Positions 1 through 8,722 of a stretch of DNA of 64,000 nucleotides are shown in pieces; position 1 is the stretch's first letter, and the number at the start of each line of letters is the position of its first letter. The stretch comes from Streptomyces albofaciens JCM 4342 (GTDB lineage: Bacteria; Actinomycetota; Actinomycetes; Streptomycetales; Streptomycetaceae), in assembly GCF_008634025.1 (NCBI RefSeq), contig NZ_PDCM01000001.1, forward strand, positions 3,566,501 to 3,630,500. The letters run 5' to 3'. The notes under the pieces are model-generated. The model ran no database searches and was not told the origin of the DNA. It saw only the letters and a list, made by a program, of their open reading frames with translations. Made by a program: the position numbers and the translations under genes.

Positions 1-585
1 CATCCGCAGCATGATCGTCTCGTTGTCGAGCCGTCCGCGGTAGTGCACGGCCGGCCGCCCGCCGATCTGCTCCTCGCCCGCCTTCTTCGCCCCGCGCATC
101 AGGGACACCTGCTTCAGGACGTGCTCGGGGTCGTTCAGCGGCGCCCGCAGGATCCGCTGGGCCTCCGCCTTGTCCCGGCGCACCGACCCCCAGGCACCGT
201 GCTGGTCGGGGAACCCGCCGACGTAGACGGTGCCGCCGGAGAAGATCTGCTCCATCTCCGGCCCGCCCCCGGCGGCATCCGAGGCACGGCCCATGCGCAG
301 CCCGGTCTTGAGCCGCCCCTTGGCGCCCGCCCAGTCGAAGTCGCCCTTGATGGTGAGGCTGTACATCGTCGTGGCGCCGTCGCCCATCTCGATCGTCTCG
401 TCGATCCGGGCACTGCCCTTGACGGTGGCGGCCACGGCGGCCTTCACCGCCGCCCCGTGATCGACGTCGGGTGCCGGCGCGGAGGCGGACGCCTTCGGGG
501 ACTGCCCGGCCTTGTCCGCGGCCCCTCCGGAGCAGCCGGCGCACAGCAGGGCCGCGGCACCGAGCGGGATGAGGGCACGTCGCAT
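1..585 (-). CDS. Putative lipoprotein, C-terminus outside window
   Basis: The reading frame from the ATG at 585 stays open for 195 codons to the window edge, so the C-terminus is missing. A GGAG Shine-Dalgarno lies just upstream. The N-terminus has two arginines, a short hydrophobic stretch and a lipobox-like CAGC with the lipid cysteine at residue 18; cysteine rather than leucine at -3 is unusual. A Gly/Ala/Ser-rich tether follows, then a beta-rich region that speaks of a probable LppX/LprG- or LolA-like shell (residues about 45-195), but this fold is inferred only from the look of the sequence. It is probably anchored outside the membrane. The substrate is unknown. It is transcribed away from the regulator at 1095. 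Confidence 0.75.
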   Translation of the reverse strand, partial: MRRALIPLGAAALLCAGCSGGAADKAGQSPKASASAPAPDVDHGAAVKAAVAATVKGSARIDETIEMGDGATTMYSLTIKGDFDWAGAKGRLKTGLRMGRASDAAGGGPEMEQIFSGGTVYVGGFPDQHGAWGSVRRDKAEAQRILRAPLNDPEHVLKQVSLMRGAKKAGEEQIGGRPAVHYRGRLDNETIMLRM

Positions 586-1094
586 GGTTTCTCCGAGAGG
601 GATGACGACCGGTTCTCCGGCATATCGCCCATGCCGGGAAGGGGATCTTACGCGCGGCTTATCAAGCTGATGTGCGACGGGAGGGTGCCGGGCCGGGGAG
701 CGGGGCGGGCGGCCGGGCGTCGAGGGGGCACCCCGCCCGATCCGCATCCAGGTGAGGGGCTTGCGGCACGTGAACGTGGCCGCGCACGACGCACGCACGC
801 GTGCGCTCACAGCTCCGCCGTTCCCGGCGCACTCAGGCAGGTCGCCTCCCGCGCCGCGACGACGAAGGGTGCGCGGGCCGGCCCGGCACGTTCGAGAGGC
901 CCCGGGTCCGTGCGGGGCCGGGAGGGCCCCGATCGGCCGAGTGCCCGGCCTCCCGCCCCCGGCCCGGGGCGCGGGGCGGGCGAGGCGAAACGATACTGGG
1001 GCAGAGCTGCGCGAGTCAGGAGTTCCGGGTCGTCCTCGGGAGTCGCCGTCGGACGGCGGCCGGGGCACGGTCGGCGAGTCGAAGGGGCGAAGCG
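586..1094. other. Intergenic region between divergent genes
   Basis: This 509-base stretch separates the divergent lipoprotein and sensor-phosphatase genes. No convincing gene is seen in it; the frames open here continue into the phosphatase but lack family features and have no good start. A GATACT hexamer at 992-997 could be a -10 box for the downstream gene, but no clear -35 partner is visible. Promoters for both genes are expected here. Confidence 0.4.
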
Positions 1095-3542
1095 ATGGAC
1101 GCACCGGTGCCGGAGTCCGCCGAGTGCCCGGAGGACCCGTTCGCGCTGCGCCGGGCGGCTTCGGCGGTGCTCGACGAGCGGGGCACGGTGACGGGCTGGA
1201 GCGGCTGCGCCGAGGACCTGCTCGGCCACCGGCCGCGGGACGTGCTGGGGCGGCGCGCGGACACCTTCCTGCTGCACGACGACGACCGGGCGGCCGCCGC
1301 GGAGGCCGTCGCCGCGGCCCGGCGCGACGGGGGCTGGTCCGGCGTCCTGCCGGTACTGCACCGCGACGGACACCGCGTCGAGCTGGGCTTCCGGGCCCGG
1401 CCCGTCGTCCGGGGCGACGACGCGTACGAGTGGTTCCTCGTCGCCGCGCCCGCGGCCGAGGTCGCCCAGTGGGAGATCGACCGGTCCGTACTGGAGGGCC
1501 TGTTCCGGAACTCTCCCATCGGGCTGTCCGTCCACGCCCCCGACCTGAGCATCCTCCGGATCAACCGGGCCATCGCGAGCATCAGCCGGCGTCCGGCCCC
1601 CGCGCACCGGGGCCTGCGCATGGCGGACTTCCTCGTCGGCCCGGACGTGGCCACCATCGAGGAGCGGCTGCGCAGGGTGCTGGAGACCGGCCGGCCGCTG
1701 ATCTTCACCGAGCAGTCGTGCCGGCTGCGCACCGACCCCGGCCGGGAACGGGTGGTGTCGGTATCCGCGTTCCGGATGCGGGACTCCTCCTCCGGGGACG
1801 TGCTCGGCGTCACCCAAATGGTGGAAGACGTCACCGACCGGCACCGGGCCCAGCACCGGCTCGCCGTCCTCAACCGGGCGAGCGCCCGCATCGGCACCAC
1901 GCTGGACGTCGCGCAGACCGCCCGGGAACTGGCCGAGGTGGCGGTGCCGGACCTCGCCGACGCGGTCTCCGTGGACCTGCTGGAGCCGGTCACCCGCGGC
2001 CAGGATCCCACCCGGGGGACGTACGTGCCCGTCCACCGTACGGCCGTACGGTCCGTCGTGGCGGAGGGCCTGGACGTCATGTACCCCGTCGGCGAGGTGT
2101 TCCGCTTCGCCCCGGGGACACCGCAGGCGCAGTGCCTCGCCGAGCAGCAGCCGATCCTCGAATCCGACCTGGGGCGCAGCACCGGCTGGTACATCCAGGA
2201 CCCGGAGCGCTCGGAACAGGCCCTGCGCCTGGGCGCCCACTCGCTGATCGTCGTGCCGCTGGCCGCCCGCGGCCTCGTACTCGGGCTGGTGAGCCTGTGG
2301 CGGGCGGAGCGCTCCGAACCGTTCGAACGGGACGACCTCGTCCTGGCCCAGGAGTTCGTCTCCCGCGCCGCCATCTGCATCGACAACGCCCGCCGCTACA
2401 CCCAGGAGCACCACGGCGCGCTGACCCTCCAGCGCAGCCTGCTGCCGCGCGCACTGCCCGAACAGCTCGCCGTCGAGGTCGCCCACCGCTACCTGCCCGC
2501 CGACCCCGCCGCGGGCGTCGGGGGCGACTGGTTCGACGTCATCCCCGTCTCCAGCGCCCGCGTCGCCCTCGTCGTCGGCGACGTCGTCGGCCACGGGCTG
2601 CACGCCGCGGCCACCATGGGGCGGCTGCGCACGGCGGTGCACACGCTCGCCGCCCTCGACCTCGCGCCCGACGAAGTGCTCTCCCACCTGGACGACCTCG
2701 TCAACCGCCTGGCCGAGGAGCAGGAATCGGCCGCCGGCGGCCCGGAGAGCCCGCAGGTCATCGGCGCCACCTGCCTGTACGCGGTGTACGACCCGGTCTC
2801 CCGCCGCTGCACCATGGCCCGCGCGGGCCACGTACCGCCCGCCGTGGTCGGCCCCGACGGCCGGATGACCCTCCCCGACCTGCCGGCCGGGCCGCCGCTC
2901 GGACTGGGCGGCCTCCCGTTCGAGTCCGCCGAACTCGAACTCGCCGAGGGCAGCCTGCTCGCGCTCTACACGGACGGGCTGCTGGAGGTCCACAGGCGGG
3001 ACCTCGACGAGGGTCTGGCGCTGCTGCGCGGAGCACTGGAACAGCCCGCCTGCCGCCTGGAGGACAGCTGCAAGGCGGCGGTGGAGGCGCTGCTGCCGGT
3101 GCACCCGCAGGACGATGTCGCGCTGCTCCTCGCCCGTACGCGTGCGCTGCCGCCGGAGAGCGTCGCCACCTGGGAACTCCCCGCGGAACCGACCGCCGCG
3201 GCCGAGGCCCGCGAACTGACGTCCGCCACGCTGACCGAATGGGGCCAGGAGGAACTGGCGTTCACCGCCGAACTGGTGGTGAGCGAACTGGTCACCAACG
3301 CCTACCGGTACGGCGGCACGCCGATCACCCTGCGACTCATCCGCGACCGCTCCCTGATCTGCGAGGTCTCCGACCCCAGCAGCACCGCCCCCCACCTCAG
3401 ACGCGCCCTCAGCACCGACGAGGGCGGCCGCGGCCTCCTCCTGGTCGCCCAACTCACCGACCGCTGGGGCGCCCGCCACACCCGCGAGGGCAAGACGGTG
3501 TGGACGGAACTGCCGTTGGGGGTGGGGGTGGAGGAGGGCTGA
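1095..3542 (+). CDS. PAS-PAS-GAF-PP2C (SpoIIE/RsbU) phosphatase with C-terminal HATPase kinase domain
   Basis: An 815-residue cytoplasmic signalling protein. Two PAS-like sensor domains (about 15-120 and 135-255) are followed by a GAF domain (about 265-435), a PP2C/SpoIIE phosphatase domain (about 455-680, with GGDWFD near 476, GDVVGHG near 496, YTDG near 626 and a C-terminal DDVALLL) and an RsbW-type HATPase domain (about 690-805, N-box ELVTNAYRYGG near 732, G-box GGRGLLL near 776). The pair suggests partner switching: dephosphorylating an anti-sigma antagonist while also acting as an anti-sigma-like kinase. The ATG at 1095 follows a GAAGGGG ribosome site. Upstream codons are open but lack family features, so they were excluded. 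No transmembrane segment is seen. Confidence 0.9.
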   Translation: MDAPVPESAECPEDPFALRRAASAVLDERGTVTGWSGCAEDLLGHRPRDVLGRRADTFLLHDDDRAAAAEAVAAARRDGGWSGVLPVLHRDGHRVELGFRARPVVRGDDAYEWFLVAAPAAEVAQWEIDRSVLEGLFRNSPIGLSVHAPDLSILRINRAIASISRRPAPAHRGLRMADFLVGPDVATIEERLRRVLETGRPLIFTEQSCRLRTDPGRERVVSVSAFRMRDSSSGDVLGVTQMVEDVTDRHRAQHRLAVLNRASARIGTTLDVAQTARELAEVAVPDLADAVSVDLLEPVTRGQDPTRGTYVPVHRTAVRSVVAEGLDVMYPVGEVFRFAPGTPQAQCLAEQQPILESDLGRSTGWYIQDPERSEQALRLGAHSLIVVPLAARGLVLGLVSLWRAERSEPFERDDLVLAQEFVSRAAICIDNARRYTQEHHGALTLQRSLLPRALPEQLAVEVAHRYLPADPAAGVGGDWFDVIPVSSARVALVVGDVVGHGLHAAATMGRLRTAVHTLAALDLAPDEVLSHLDDLVNRLAEEQESAAGGPESPQVIGATCLYAVYDPVSRRCTMARAGHVPPAVVGPDGRMTLPDLPAGPPLGLGGLPFESAELELAEGSLLALYTDGLLEVHRRDLDEGLALLRGALEQPACRLEDSCKAAVEALLPVHPQDDVALLLARTRALPPESVATWELPAEPTAAAEARELTSATLTEWGQEELAFTAELVVSELVTNAYRYGGTPITLRLIRDRSLICEVSDPSSTAPHLRRALSTDEGGRGLLLVAQLTDRWGARHTREGKTVWTELPLGVGVEEG

Positions 3543-3599
3543 CGCCGGATCCTTCTCGGTCGGCCGACGGGCAATTGCCGTTCGCTTCCGTCCTTTTAC

Positions 3600-3636
3600 T
3601 TGCCAAGTTGGAAGGTAGTTGGCATCTTGGCAATAC
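3600..3636 (+). promoter_or_regulatory. Operator/promoter ahead of membrane-protein/winged-helix operon
   Basis: TTGCCAAG (3600-3607) and CTTGGCAA (3626-3633) form a perfect 8-bp inverted repeat, with further TTGG repeats between them. A possible promoter TTGGAA (3607-3612), 18-bp spacer, CAATAC (3631-3636) overlaps it. The site sits about 45 bases before the operon that encodes a winged-helix regulator, so autoregulation is a reasonable inference. Confidence 0.45.
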
Positions 3637-3680
3637 GGTGACGTGGTGCTCGTGGCCGTGCTGCTGATCGAGGGGGAAAT

Positions 3681-4100
3681 GTGCGGGAGACGACCGATGC
3701 CGTGGACGCGTTGGGGCGGGCCGCCGCGGCGGAGAAGGCGGCGCGGTCGCGCAGCGGCTGGTACGCCCGGTACCTGTGGACCTTCGCAGCGGGTCAACTG
3801 GTGCTCGTACCCCTCGCCCTGCTGGGGCGCGGCCCGGTTGCCGCGCTGCTCTTCACCCTGGTCAACGCGGGGCTCGTCACCGGGCTCTCGGTGTACGCGG
3901 CACGGCAGCGCATCGTGCGACGCGGCTTCGGGGCGCGGCACGGACTGCTGATCGGCTCCCGGGCGGCGCTCTACGCCGTCGCGGTCCTCCTCGGGACAAC
4001 GGTGTGCGCGGACAGCCGGGCCTTCGCGGCAGCGGCGGCCGTGGTGTGCGCGCTGCCGCTTGCCGTGGGCGCGTGGTTCGAAATGCGGAGGTCGTCGTGA
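3681..4100 (+). CDS. Small multi-pass membrane protein
   Basis: A 139-residue protein with a short charged N-terminus and four predicted hydrophobic segments (about 29-48, 50-68, 83-103, 107-125), ending in a basic tail. The GTG at 3681 is chosen because AGGGGG ends five bases before it; the overlapping ATG at 3679 is in another frame. The family is not recognised. Its stop overlaps the start of the winged-helix regulator, which makes an operon and suggests the regulator controls this membrane protein or that the two work together, as in many small actinobacterial regulator/membrane pairs. Confidence 0.75.
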   Translation: MRETTDAVDALGRAAAAEKAARSRSGWYARYLWTFAAGQLVLVPLALLGRGPVAALLFTLVNAGLVTGLSVYAARQRIVRRGFGARHGLLIGSRAALYAVAVLLGTTVCADSRAFAAAAAVVCALPLAVGAWFEMRRSS

Positions 4101-4480
4101 CGGCGCGGCGGAGCGAGGCCGGTCCGCCGGGCAGCCATCCCCGGCACGCGCTCGCCCCGCTGCTCAACTCGCCCGTGCGCCTGTCCGTGGCGGCGGCCCT
4201 CGCGCCGGTGGAGAAGGCCGAGTTCGCCCTGGTCCGGGACCTGGTCGAGGTGACCGACTCGGTGCTCTCCAAGCAGGTGGCGGCACTGGAGTCGGCGGGC
4301 TGGGTGGCCGTCGCCAAAGGCCGCGCCGGGCGCCGCCCCCGCACCTGGCTCTCGCTGACGGCCGAGGGGCGTGTGGTGTACGAGCGGCATCTGGCGGCGC
4401 TGAGGGCGATCGCGGAGGGGGCCGGAGGGCGATGGGCGGGGCCGGGCCGGGGGACCGCCGACGAAGGGACGGGCGGGTAG
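4097..4480 (+). CDS. Winged-helix DNA-binding regulator (HTH_34/MarR-like)
   Basis: A 127-residue regulator starting at a GTG that overlaps the preceding stop (GTGA), so it is translationally coupled. Residues about 13-105 form one winged-helix domain: an NSPVRLSV entry helix, the FALVRDLVEVTDSVLSKQVAALE recognition region and a wing KGRAGRRPRTWLSLT followed by a long C-terminal helix. This matches the small transcriptional regulators annotated as winged helix DNA-binding proteins. No ligand domain is present. The last 20 residues are Gly-rich and disordered. The palindrome at 3600-3633 is the likely target. Confidence 0.85.
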   Translation: MTARRSEAGPPGSHPRHALAPLLNSPVRLSVAAALAPVEKAEFALVRDLVEVTDSVLSKQVAALESAGWVAVAKGRAGRRPRTWLSLTAEGRVVYERHLAALRAIAEGAGGRWAGPGRGTADEGTGG

Positions 4481-4576
4481 GCGGACAGACGGGCGGGGCC
4501 GGGGAGGGGCGTGGGTGCCGCCCGGGGCGGTGATCGCGGCCGTCGCCCGGCCGCGTTGTCAGACCCTTGTGTCACG

Positions 4577-5098
4577 ATGACGGACATGAGCACACCTGGA
4601 CGTACCCTGCCTCCCATGAACGCCGACGAGCGGACCACGCTGGAGAGTTGGCTCGACTTCTACCGCACCACTCTCGCCCTGAAGTGCGACGGCCTGACCG
4701 AGCCGCAGCTCCGCGAGGCGTCCGCGCCGCCTTCGTCGCTGACCCTGCTCGGCCTGGTCCGGCATCTGGCGGCGGTCGAGCGGTTCTGGTTCCGCAGGGC
4801 CCTGGCCCAGGAGGACGTACCGACGCTCTTCAGCTCCGACCCGGACGCCAGCTCCGCCAACAGCGGTTTCGACCTCGACGACTCGGCCACCTACGAGGAC
4901 GCCCGGCGCATATGGCAGGCCGAGATCGAGCACGCCCGGAAGAACTGCGCTTCCCGCACGCTGGAGGACACCGGCACGTACCGGGGCGAGCCGGTCACCC
5001 TGCGCTGGATCTACACCCACATGACCGCCGAATACGCCCGCCACTGCGGCCAGGCCGACCTCATACGGGAGCGCATCGACGGCAGCACGGGCATCTGA
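4577..5098 (+). CDS. DinB/DUF664 family protein
   Basis: A 173-residue four-helix-bundle protein. The LVRHLAAVERFWFRRAL helix (about 60-76) and the C-terminal YARHCGQADLIRERIDG carry the histidines typical of the DinB_2/DUF664 metal site. Members include mycothiol-dependent transferases and many proteins of unknown role in actinobacteria; the substrate here is not known. The ATG at 4577 is used, with ATG 4586 and 4616 as alternatives; none has a strong ribosome site. It seems to be transcribed on its own. Confidence 0.85.
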   Translation: MTDMSTPGRTLPPMNADERTTLESWLDFYRTTLALKCDGLTEPQLREASAPPSSLTLLGLVRHLAAVERFWFRRALAQEDVPTLFSSDPDASSANSGFDLDDSATYEDARRIWQAEIEHARKNCASRTLEDTGTYRGEPVTLRWIYTHMTAEYARHCGQADLIRERIDGSTGI

Positions 5099-5235
5099 GT
5101 CCGGTCCGGCGGCCCCGGAGCCCGGCAGCCGCGCGGTGCGGCGGGTTTACGTATACCGCGCGGCGGGCCGCGGTACGCAGACTGGCGCCGGAGCACCCGT
5201 CACCGCACCGCAGGCCGCACCGAGCGGAGGGCACC

Positions 5236-5994
5236 GTGACGAACGACTCGACGGCGCAGGACCGGCAGCTGCTGCACGACTACTCCCGCGAGACCCGCGA
5301 CCCGTACGTCCAGCGGCTTCTCGCGGAGCTCCTCGGCCACGTCAACCGGGCGGGCTTCGAACGGACGGCGGGCGCGGGCGGCGGCAACACGCGCGACCTC
5401 GGCCAGGGCCGGTACGCCATCTCCTACGCCCACACACCGGACATGACCCGCACCGACCACCTCGCGGTGATGGTCCACGAGCTGACCCATGTCGCGGTCG
5501 GCCAGGCGTACGACTCCCGCATGCTGAACTTCCCGGTGCCCCCGCTCTCCGCGGCGGAGGAGGCCCGGGTGCGCAACGAGACACCCGGACGCGAGGAGGA
5601 CTTCCAGAACGCCGGTCTCCGGCGGGCGGACGCACGGCGCCGCGACGCCTTCGTGGACCTGGTCGTGGGCAACGTCCAGCGGCTGCTGGACGAGCTGCGC
5701 GGCTCCGGCCTCCCGGCCGGACGGCAGCGGGCGGTACGGAGCAAACTGACCGACCACATGCGGGCCCGCCCGTACCACGAGTACGACGGCGTCCTCTCGC
5801 ACGTGCTCGTCTGGGCCGACCTGGACGGAGTCGACCGGTCCTCGGCCTTCTACCGCAGCCTGACCGCGATGGTGGCGCAGGCGGCCGACTGGCGCGCGGC
5901 CGGTGACATCACCCTGCCCCGGCGCCGCCGCGGTCTGTTCCGCCGGATGGGGAGGGCGCTGGCCCGGGCCATGGGCATGTCCCGGCGGCGGTAA
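5236..5994 (+). CDS. Hypothetical protein with HExxH zinc-metallopeptidase-like motif
   Basis: A 252-residue protein starting at a GTG with GGAGG (5226-5230) five bases upstream. Residues 81-85 read HELTH inside a hydrophobic helix (AVMVHELTHVAV), the classic zinc-binding HExxH pattern, preceded by a beta-like segment with Tyr/Ile. A third ligand cannot be fixed by eye. The C-terminus is strongly basic (RRRRGLFRRMGRALARAMGMSRRR, read in two halves), suggesting membrane or nucleic-acid contact. There is no signal peptide. The family is not recognised. It could be a minimal metallopeptidase or a structural relative of the toxin-like HExxH proteins. Confidence 0.75.
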   Translation: MTNDSTAQDRQLLHDYSRETRDPYVQRLLAELLGHVNRAGFERTAGAGGGNTRDLGQGRYAISYAHTPDMTRTDHLAVMVHELTHVAVGQAYDSRMLNFPVPPLSAAEEARVRNETPGREEDFQNAGLRRADARRRDAFVDLVVGNVQRLLDELRGSGLPAGRQRAVRSKLTDHMRARPYHEYDGVLSHVLVWADLDGVDRSSAFYRSLTAMVAQAADWRAAGDITLPRRRRGLFRRMGRALARAMGMSRRR

Positions 5995-6417
5995 GGGGGA
6001 GGTGCGCAGACCCGCGGGGAGGGGGGAGAGGCGCATGAGGTGGGGGGGAGGCGCAGGGGACGGCTCACCCGAGGTCCGCCCGGTTCCTCCGCCGCAGCCA
6101 CGAGTAAAGCCTTCCCCACGTCCCCGTAAGCCCCAGCCCATCCGCCCTCGCGCCCCGCCCTGCCCCCGCTCCCGCAAACCCGCAGATCACAGCCCTGATC
6201 GCGGCTTAATTGTCGTCCTCTTGCCCCGGATTGCGCGAGCCGACGGCCCGTCACGGCGAGGTTGACGGTTCGGGCACCCGAGGAACACCCTCGTTATATA
6301 GGTGCTCGATACAACTGACCCGTGGAGGTGTCGGGCCGCCGGGCCGCGCCGTGCCCGCGCACGCCGCGCGCCGTGTCCGGCGGACCGCCTTCCCGGGCCG
6401 GAGCAGGAGGACATGGC
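5995..6417 (+). promoter_or_regulatory. Intergenic region with G-rich tract and probable asnB promoter
   Basis: This 423-base gap holds no supportable gene. A G-rich tract (about 6018-6062) has four runs of four or more G. An AT-rich patch unusual for this genome, with TATATA at 6295-6300 and GATACA near 6309, lies about 105-125 bases before asnB. TTGACG at 6262-6267 is too far from TATATA for a standard spacer, so exact elements cannot be assigned. Confidence 0.35.
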
Positions 6418-8262
6418 ATGTGTGGTATCACCGGCTGGATTTCCTTCGATCGTGACCTGCGCTCCGAGCAGGAGACCGTGGACGCGATGACCGAGACGAT
6501 GTCCTGCCGTGGCCCCGACGACCGCGGTACGTGGGTGCAGGGGCCCGCCGCCCTCGGCCACCGCCGCCTCGCGATCATCGACCTCCCGGGCGGCCGTCAG
6601 CCGATGACCGTGCACCGGGAGGACGGCAGCCCGGTCGTCATCGTCTACTCCGGCGAGGCGTACAACTTCGGCGAGCTGCGCGAGGAACTGACCGGCCGCG
6701 GCCACCGGTTCACCACCGACTCCGACACCGAGGTGGTCCTGCGCGGCTACCTGGAGTGGGGCGAGGCGGTCGCCGAACGGCTCAACGGCATGTACGCGTT
6801 CGCCGTCTGGGACGAGCGGCAGCAGCGGCTCGTCATGATCCGCGACCGGATGGGCATCAAGCCGTTCTACTACTACGAGACGCCCGACGGCGTGCTGTTC
6901 GGCTCCGAGCCCAAGGCGATCCTCGCCAACCCGCTCGCCGGGCGCACCGTCGGCCTCGACGGTGTCCGCGAGCTCTTCGCCTTCGTCAAGACGCCCGGCC
7001 ACGCCGTGTGGGACGGGATGTACGAGGTCGAGCCCGGCACCGTGGTCACCGTCGACCGCGGCGGGCTGCGCCGGCACGTGTACTGGTCGCTGGAGACCCG
7101 TGCCCACGAGGACGACCGGGACACCTCCGTGGCCCACGTACGGTCGCTGCTCGACGACATCGTCCGCCGCCAGCTCGTCTCCGACGTTCCTCGCTGCACC
7201 CTGCTCTCCGGCGGACTCGACTCGTCGGCCATGACCGCGCTGGCGGCCCGTCAGCTCGGCGAGGTGGGGGAGACCGTCCGCAGCTTCGCCGTCGACTTCG
7301 TCGGCCAGACCGAGCACTTCGTGGCCGACGCGCTGCGTGCCACCCCGGACACGCCGTACGTCCACGACGTGGCCCGCCTCTCCGGCACCGACCACCAGGA
7401 CATCGTCCTGGACTCGGACTCGCTGGCCGACCCCGAGGTGCGCGCGAAGGTCATCCGGGCGCGGGACATACCGATGGGCTTCGGCGACATGGACGCCTCC
7501 CTGTACCTCCTCTTCAAGGCGATCCGGCAGCATTCCACCGTCGCCCTGTCCGGGGAGTCGGCCGACGAGGTCTTCGGCGGCTACAAGCAGTTCTTCGACG
7601 AGGAGGCCCGCCGCGCCGAAACGTTCCCCTGGCTGGTCCACTTCGCCGAGCACTTCGGCGACGACGGCAGCGTCCTCACCCCCGCGCTGGCCGAAGCCCT
7701 CGACCTGCGCTCCTACGTCCAGGACGGCTACCGGACCGCGATCAAGGACGTACGGCGGCTGGACGGGGAGAGCGACTTCGAGTTCCGGATGCGCAAGATC
7801 TGCTACCTGCACCTGACCCGGTTCGTCCGCATCCTGCTCGACCGCAAGGACCGCGCGAGCATGGCCGTCGGCCTGGAGGTACGGGTGCCGTTCTGCGACC
7901 ACCGGCTGGTCGAGTACGTCTACAACACGCCGTGGGCGCTGAAGTCGTTCGACGGGCGCGAGAAGAGCCTGCTGCGCGAGGCCACCGCCGATGTGCTGCC
8001 GAAGTCGGTGTACGACCGGGTCAAGAGCCCGTACCCGTCCACGCAGGACCCCAAGTACGCGGTCGCGCTCCAGCACCACGCCAAGGACCTGCTCGCCGAC
8101 TCCTCGCACCCGGTCTTCGACATCGTCGACCGGGCCTGGCTCAAGCGGGCGGTCGAGCACGACGCGCCGCAGATCACCCAGGCCTCCCGCAAGGGCCTCG
8201 AAAAGACGCTGGACCTGGCCCTGTGGTTGGACATGTACCGGCCCAGCCTTACCCTTTCCTGA
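6418..8262 (+). CDS. asnB: Asparagine synthase, glutamine-hydrolysing
   Basis: A 614-residue class-II amidotransferase. The sequence begins MCGITGW, so Cys2 becomes the catalytic N-terminal nucleophile of the glutaminase domain (about 2-215), with RLAIID and YNFGELREEL features. The synthetase domain has the PP-loop SGGLDSS at 264-270 and SGESADEVFGGY near 378-389. It converts aspartate, glutamine and ATP to asparagine. GGAGCAGGAGG lies directly before the ATG. A MarR gene follows 31 bases downstream, so the two are probably co-transcribed. AsnB homologues also amidate peptides in natural-product pathways, but nothing here demands that. Confidence 0.95.
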   Translation: MCGITGWISFDRDLRSEQETVDAMTETMSCRGPDDRGTWVQGPAALGHRRLAIIDLPGGRQPMTVHREDGSPVVIVYSGEAYNFGELREELTGRGHRFTTDSDTEVVLRGYLEWGEAVAERLNGMYAFAVWDERQQRLVMIRDRMGIKPFYYYETPDGVLFGSEPKAILANPLAGRTVGLDGVRELFAFVKTPGHAVWDGMYEVEPGTVVTVDRGGLRRHVYWSLETRAHEDDRDTSVAHVRSLLDDIVRRQLVSDVPRCTLLSGGLDSSAMTALAARQLGEVGETVRSFAVDFVGQTEHFVADALRATPDTPYVHDVARLSGTDHQDIVLDSDSLADPEVRAKVIRARDIPMGFGDMDASLYLLFKAIRQHSTVALSGESADEVFGGYKQFFDEEARRAETFPWLVHFAEHFGDDGSVLTPALAEALDLRSYVQDGYRTAIKDVRRLDGESDFEFRMRKICYLHLTRFVRILLDRKDRASMAVGLEVRVPFCDHRLVEYVYNTPWALKSFDGREKSLLREATADVLPKSVYDRVKSPYPSTQDPKYAVALQHHAKDLLADSSHPVFDIVDRAWLKRAVEHDAPQITQASRKGLEKTLDLALWLDMYRPSLTLS

Positions 8263-8293
8263 ACCCGAACCGGGCGGCGCGATGGGCTGAGCG

Positions 8294-8722
8294 ATGACAA
8301 TCGGTGACGATGCGGCACTGCAACTGGTGATTTCCCTCCACCGGCTGACCCGGAGTCTGCGCAGAGCCGCGGCGGCCGGCGGCATCCAGCCGACCCAGCT
8401 CGCCGTGCTGGCCCTGCTGACCCAGCAGGGCCCTTCCCGGATCGGCGAGATCGCGGCCTGGGTCCCCTGCTCCCAGCCGACCGCGACCGCGGCCGTACTG
8501 GGCCTGGAGTCGGCCGGCCTGATCCGCCGCGAACCCGATCCCACCGACGGACGGGCCAGCCGCGTCCTGGCCACCGAACGCGGCGCGGCCGCGCTCGCCG
8601 ACATCGCGCGCGGCGAGGCCGAGGTGCTGGCCAAGCGCCTCGCCTCGCTGCGTCCCGACGAGATCCGCCGCATCGCCGAGGCGGGACCGCTGCTGCGGCG
8701 GCTGGCGGAGGCGGCGGAGTGA
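8294..8722 (+). CDS. MarR family transcriptional regulator
   Basis: A 142-residue winged-helix repressor. The helix-turn-helix is in SRIGEIAAWVPCSQPTATAAV (about 52-72), followed by the wing REPDPTDGRASRVLATERG typical of MarR, with dimerisation helices at both ends. It lies 31 bases after asnB and reads in the same direction; it may regulate itself, asnB or the isoprenyl diphosphate synthase 316 bases downstream. One cysteine (about residue 60) in the recognition region could be redox-sensitive, which is speculation. Confidence 0.92.
   Translation: MTIGDDAALQLVISLHRLTRSLRRAAAAGGIQPTQLAVLALLTQQGPSRIGEIAAWVPCSQPTATAAVLGLESAGLIRREPDPTDGRASRVLATERGAAALADIARGEAEVLAKRLASLRPDEIRRIAEAGPLLRRLAEAAE

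Noticed and set aside
807..3941. Long minus-strand frame opposite the sensor phosphatase
   Set aside because: It mirrors a strongly supported gene; high GC with biased third positions makes long antisense frames, and no domain is visible in it.
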